Shown here: positions 62,429 through 64,000 of the stretch, piece by piece
Position numbering within the stretch: the first letter of the stretch is position 1
Layout of the letters: each line of letters opens with the position of its first letter
NCBI RefSeq assembly: GCF_009765995.1
Contig: NZ_LMUI01000023.1
Location: forward strand, 66,640-130,639
Reading direction: 5' to 3'
Length of the DNA: 64,000 bases
Source of the DNA: Methylocapsa sp. S129
Lineage (GTDB): Bacteria > Pseudomonadota > Alphaproteobacteria > Rhizobiales > Beijerinckiaceae
Translations under genes and position numbers: made by a program
The notes under the pieces: model-generated
Database searches by the model: none
What the model saw: only the letters and a program-made list of their open reading frames with translations
Told to the model about the DNA's origin: nothing

Positions 62429-63064
62429 TCACGCCTCTTCGATCCTCGCCGGCTGCTTCGTCAGTTTCGCGTCCCCATCCGATGGCGTGAGGATGGAGGC
62501 GAACAGCACCCGCTTGAACTGCTCGATCGGTAGGGGGGAACGATCGACCTTCATCCGCATCATCGCGCCCTCCCAGGCCGCGAGGAGGAAGGTCGCGACA
62601 TCGTCGGCGCCAAGATCGCTGCTAATCTCGCCCGCCGCCTGGCCAGCGCGCACGACCTCGGCAAAGGAATGCGTAAGCTTGCCGCAGATCTCGACCAAGT
62701 GGTTGCGAAGCAGCTCGCTGTGCTCGGGCGCCTCGAGGCTCATGTTGCCGACAAGGCAACCATAGCGCCAGCCGGCGGCTTCGAGCCATTCGGTGATGGC
62801 GTCGAAATAGGCGCGCAAACGCTCGACGGCAGGGCGGGTTTCGTCGCGCAGCGTCCGGTCCATGACGGCCTGGGTGCGCTCGTGGTAGCGATCGAGGATC
62901 GCCGCCGCGAAGGCTTCCTTCGACCGGAAATGGTTGGTGAAGCAGCCTTGGGGAACGCCGGCGTCTGCGGTGATCTCGCGGACGCCGGCCCCGGCGAAGC
63001 CGCGCTCGTGCAGCGTCTGCACGCCGGACTCGATGATTTTCTCACGGAGGGAAGGTCTGGCCAT
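62429..63064 (-). CDS. TetR family regulator with autoregulatory palindrome
   Basis: The 211-residue protein has the HTH LHERGFAGAGVREITADAGVPQGCFTNHFRSKEAFAAAILDRY (residues 17-60) and a ligand domain of the AcuR/NemR-like kind (GWRYGCLVGNMSLEAPEHSELLRNHLV). A Cys lies in the recognition helix area (QGCF) and another in the domain (YGCLVG); such Cys residues sense electrophiles in NemR, but that role here is a guess. ATG 63064 is used; its T-end lies at a perfect palindrome. It is divergent from a DUF1330 gene. Confidence 0.88.
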   Translation of the reverse strand: MARPSLREKIIESGVQTLHERGFAGAGVREITADAGVPQGCFTNHFRSKEAFAAAILDRYHERTQAVMDRTLRDETRPAVERLRAYFDAITEWLEAAGWRYGCLVGNMSLEAPEHSELLRNHLVEICGKLTHSFAEVVRAGQAAGEISSDLGADDVATFLLAAWEGAMMRMKVDRSPLPIEQFKRVLFASILTPSDGDAKLTKQPARIEEA

Positions 63065-63099
63065 TGCATATAAATACAGTTGGACGTATTTATATGCAA
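63064..63099. promoter_or_regulatory. Perfect long palindrome at the TetR start codon
   Basis: Perfect 14-bp arms TTGCATATAAATAC / GTATTTATATGCAA enclose 8 bases. It begins at the first base of the TetR ATG and contains -10-like A/T hexamers on both strands, so a bound regulator would block TetR and probably the divergent DUF1330 gene. Confidence 0.85.
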
Positions 63100-63185
63100 G
63101 AGCAAGCCCGCAATCGTCTCTCCGACCCGTTCCGAGCGCTCGCATGACGAGGGCTGAGAGGCGGCGATCCAAGGAGATAGCTGAA

Positions 63186-63608
63186 ATGACATCCATTGAA
63201 TGCGCCCGCTCAGCCCTGGAGGCGGCGGGCAGGACGCTTGCCGAAGCAGGTCCGGTCTTCATGGTCAATATGGTGCGCTATCGTGACCAGGCGGCCTATG
63301 AGCCAGGAACCCGCCTGCCGCCATGCTCGGGCCGCGAAGCCTATCTCCAGCGCTACGCGCCCGCCTTCAATCAGGTCGCCGAGGGCGAGAACCATGCGGT
63401 CTTCTGGGTCGGCAATGTCCGCGGCGTGCTGGTCGGCTTGGACGGCGAGCAGTGGGATGACATTGTCATCGTCCGTTATACGAGCTTTCCCTCGCTGCGC
63501 CGGATCCTGGAGAGCCCCTCCTATGAAGAGCAGGCGGCGCCGCATCGGCGCGCGGCGCTGGCCAACTGGAAATTCATCGTCACGACACAACCCGAGATAC
63601 CGCGATGA
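63186..63608 (+). CDS. DUF1330 domain protein
   Basis: The 140-residue protein has a dimeric alpha-beta barrel pattern: GPVFMVNMVRYRDQAAYEPG, then GREAYLQRYAPAFNQVAEGENHAVFWVGNVRG and DDIVIVRYTSFPSLRRILESPSYEEQAAPHRRAALANWKFIVT. The role of the DUF1330 family is unknown. AAGGAGATAG lies before the ATG at 63186, which decides the start. It is divergent from the TetR gene with the palindrome. A DUF1810 remnant begins at its stop. Confidence 0.85.
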   Translation: MTSIECARSALEAAGRTLAEAGPVFMVNMVRYRDQAAYEPGTRLPPCSGREAYLQRYAPAFNQVAEGENHAVFWVGNVRGVLVGLDGEQWDDIVIVRYTSFPSLRRILESPSYEEQAAPHRRAALANWKFIVTTQPEIPR

Positions 63609-63834
63609 TCTCGGCCATCCGATCCTGGGGCTAAGGCTGGTCGCATGCACGCAAGCGGTCTGTCTCGTCGAGGGTCGTTCGGCGCATGAGATTTTCGGCA
63701 GTCCCGACGATCTGAAATTTCGATCCTCGATGACGCTGTTCGCGGCGGCGGCCGGCGACAATGGGATTTTTGAAGAGGCTTTGCGAAAATATTTCGACGG
63801 GCGGGCGGACGATTCGCTGAACGCGCTGCGTTGA
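63604..63834 (+). pseudogene. C-terminal remnant of a DUF1810 protein
   Basis: A reading frame starting at the DUF1330 stop, shifted by one base, encodes the last half of a DUF1810 domain: DLGHPILGLRLVACTQAVC, EIFGSPDDLKFRSSMTLFAAA and EEALRKYFDGRADDSLNAL. Full DUF1810 proteins have about 140 residues; here about 76 remain and there is no start codon in place. The N-terminal half is missing, probably through a deletion that joined it to the DUF1330 gene. Confidence 0.75.
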
Positions 63835-63942
63835 CGGTTTTGTTCGGGCGGGTGTGCGAGGGCGCCGACGTCCAATCAATTGACGCAATCCATCAATAAT
63901 ATATCATTATTGCATGACAGAGGTTGAGCATTGCATCGTCCG

Positions 63943-64000
63943 ATGACGGAGCCGGATAGGCTGGCGAGCGCAGGCAGGCTTCGCATTGCGGTGGTCGGCG
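63943..64000 (+). CDS. Start of a nucleotide-binding protein, cut by the window edge
   Basis: From ATG 63943 the frame reads MTEPDRLASAGRLRIAVVG, the beginning of a Rossmann beta strand as in FAD- or NAD-dependent oxidoreductases. A 10-codon ORF at 63914 (MTEVEHCIVR) ends in a stop that overlaps this ATG. The rest lies outside the window. Bases 63835-63913 show nothing clear beyond an A/T-rich promoter-like stretch. Confidence 0.5.
   Translation, partial: MTEPDRLASAGRLRIAVVG

Overview
The window is GC-rich chromosomal DNA from an alphaproteobacterium, most likely order Hyphomicrobiales (Rhizobiales) and perhaps near Beijerinckiaceae or Methylocystaceae. Support for this is the F1-only ATP synthase operon atpHAGDC, a hopanoid hpn operon, curli genes that include csgH, a RutR/PreTA reductive pyrimidine pathway, and clustered palindromic intergenic repeats. 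The family-level placement is an inference. I see no phage, no complete transposon and no CRISPR array; most of the window is core or metabolic genes.

Layout. 0-2.5 kb: IS-like repeat ends, then a PIG-L deacetylase and a group 4 glycosyltransferase. 2.7-8.2 kb: a curli system (a CsgB-like minor curlin, CsgF, CsgG, a 608-residue CsgA behind a strikingly AT-rich promoter region, CsgH, and a translationally coupled secreted protein of unknown function). 8.3-9.7 kb: small stress or envelope proteins (DUF4189, DUF805, HdeA). 9.8-16.8 kb: hopanoid genes hpnA-B-C-D-E-G on the minus strand meeting hpnH on the plus strand; hpnF (squalene-hopene cyclase) is missing from its usual place. 17.2-19.9 kb: preTA. 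20-27 kb: DUF2314, a fused indolepyruvate ferredoxin oxidoreductase, and ilvI/ilvH. The ilv genes have an apparent leader-peptide attenuator upstream and a DUF559 gene flanked by inverted repeats lying between them. 27.5-31.4 kb: a MarR regulator and an XylFHG-type sugar ABC transporter. 31.7-34.8 kb: a di-heme oxidoreductase coupled to a CRTAC1/UnbV protein. 35.4-42.7 kb: rutR and, divergent from it, a ureidopropionase, dihydropyrimidinase and ABC uptake operon. 42.8-50 kb: a small DMT-type transporter, an O-antigen ligase-like protein, OpgG/D, DUF983-SURF1, tRNA-Val(GAC), a RelE/NadS toxin-antitoxin pair and asd. 50.7-52.6 kb: LysR/SDR. 52.6-57.9 kb: atpHAGDC with two large palindromic elements between genes. 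58.1-63.9 kb: a CPA1 antiporter, YukJ-like protein, two TetR modules with visible operators, DUF1330 and a DUF1810 remnant. The start of another gene is cut by the right edge.

How they fit together. A palindrome matching the published RutR consensus lies both upstream of preT and in the rutR/ureidopropionase intergenic region. Two loci 19 kb apart therefore look like one regulon that imports pyrimidines (ABC system) and degrades them to beta-alanine-type products (PreTA, then HydA, then ureidopropionase). Other regulatory structure visible in the sequence: the ilv leader peptide plus terminator, a perfect 14-bp-arm palindrome at a TetR start codon, and an AT-rich csgA upstream region of the type that xenogeneic silencers bind.
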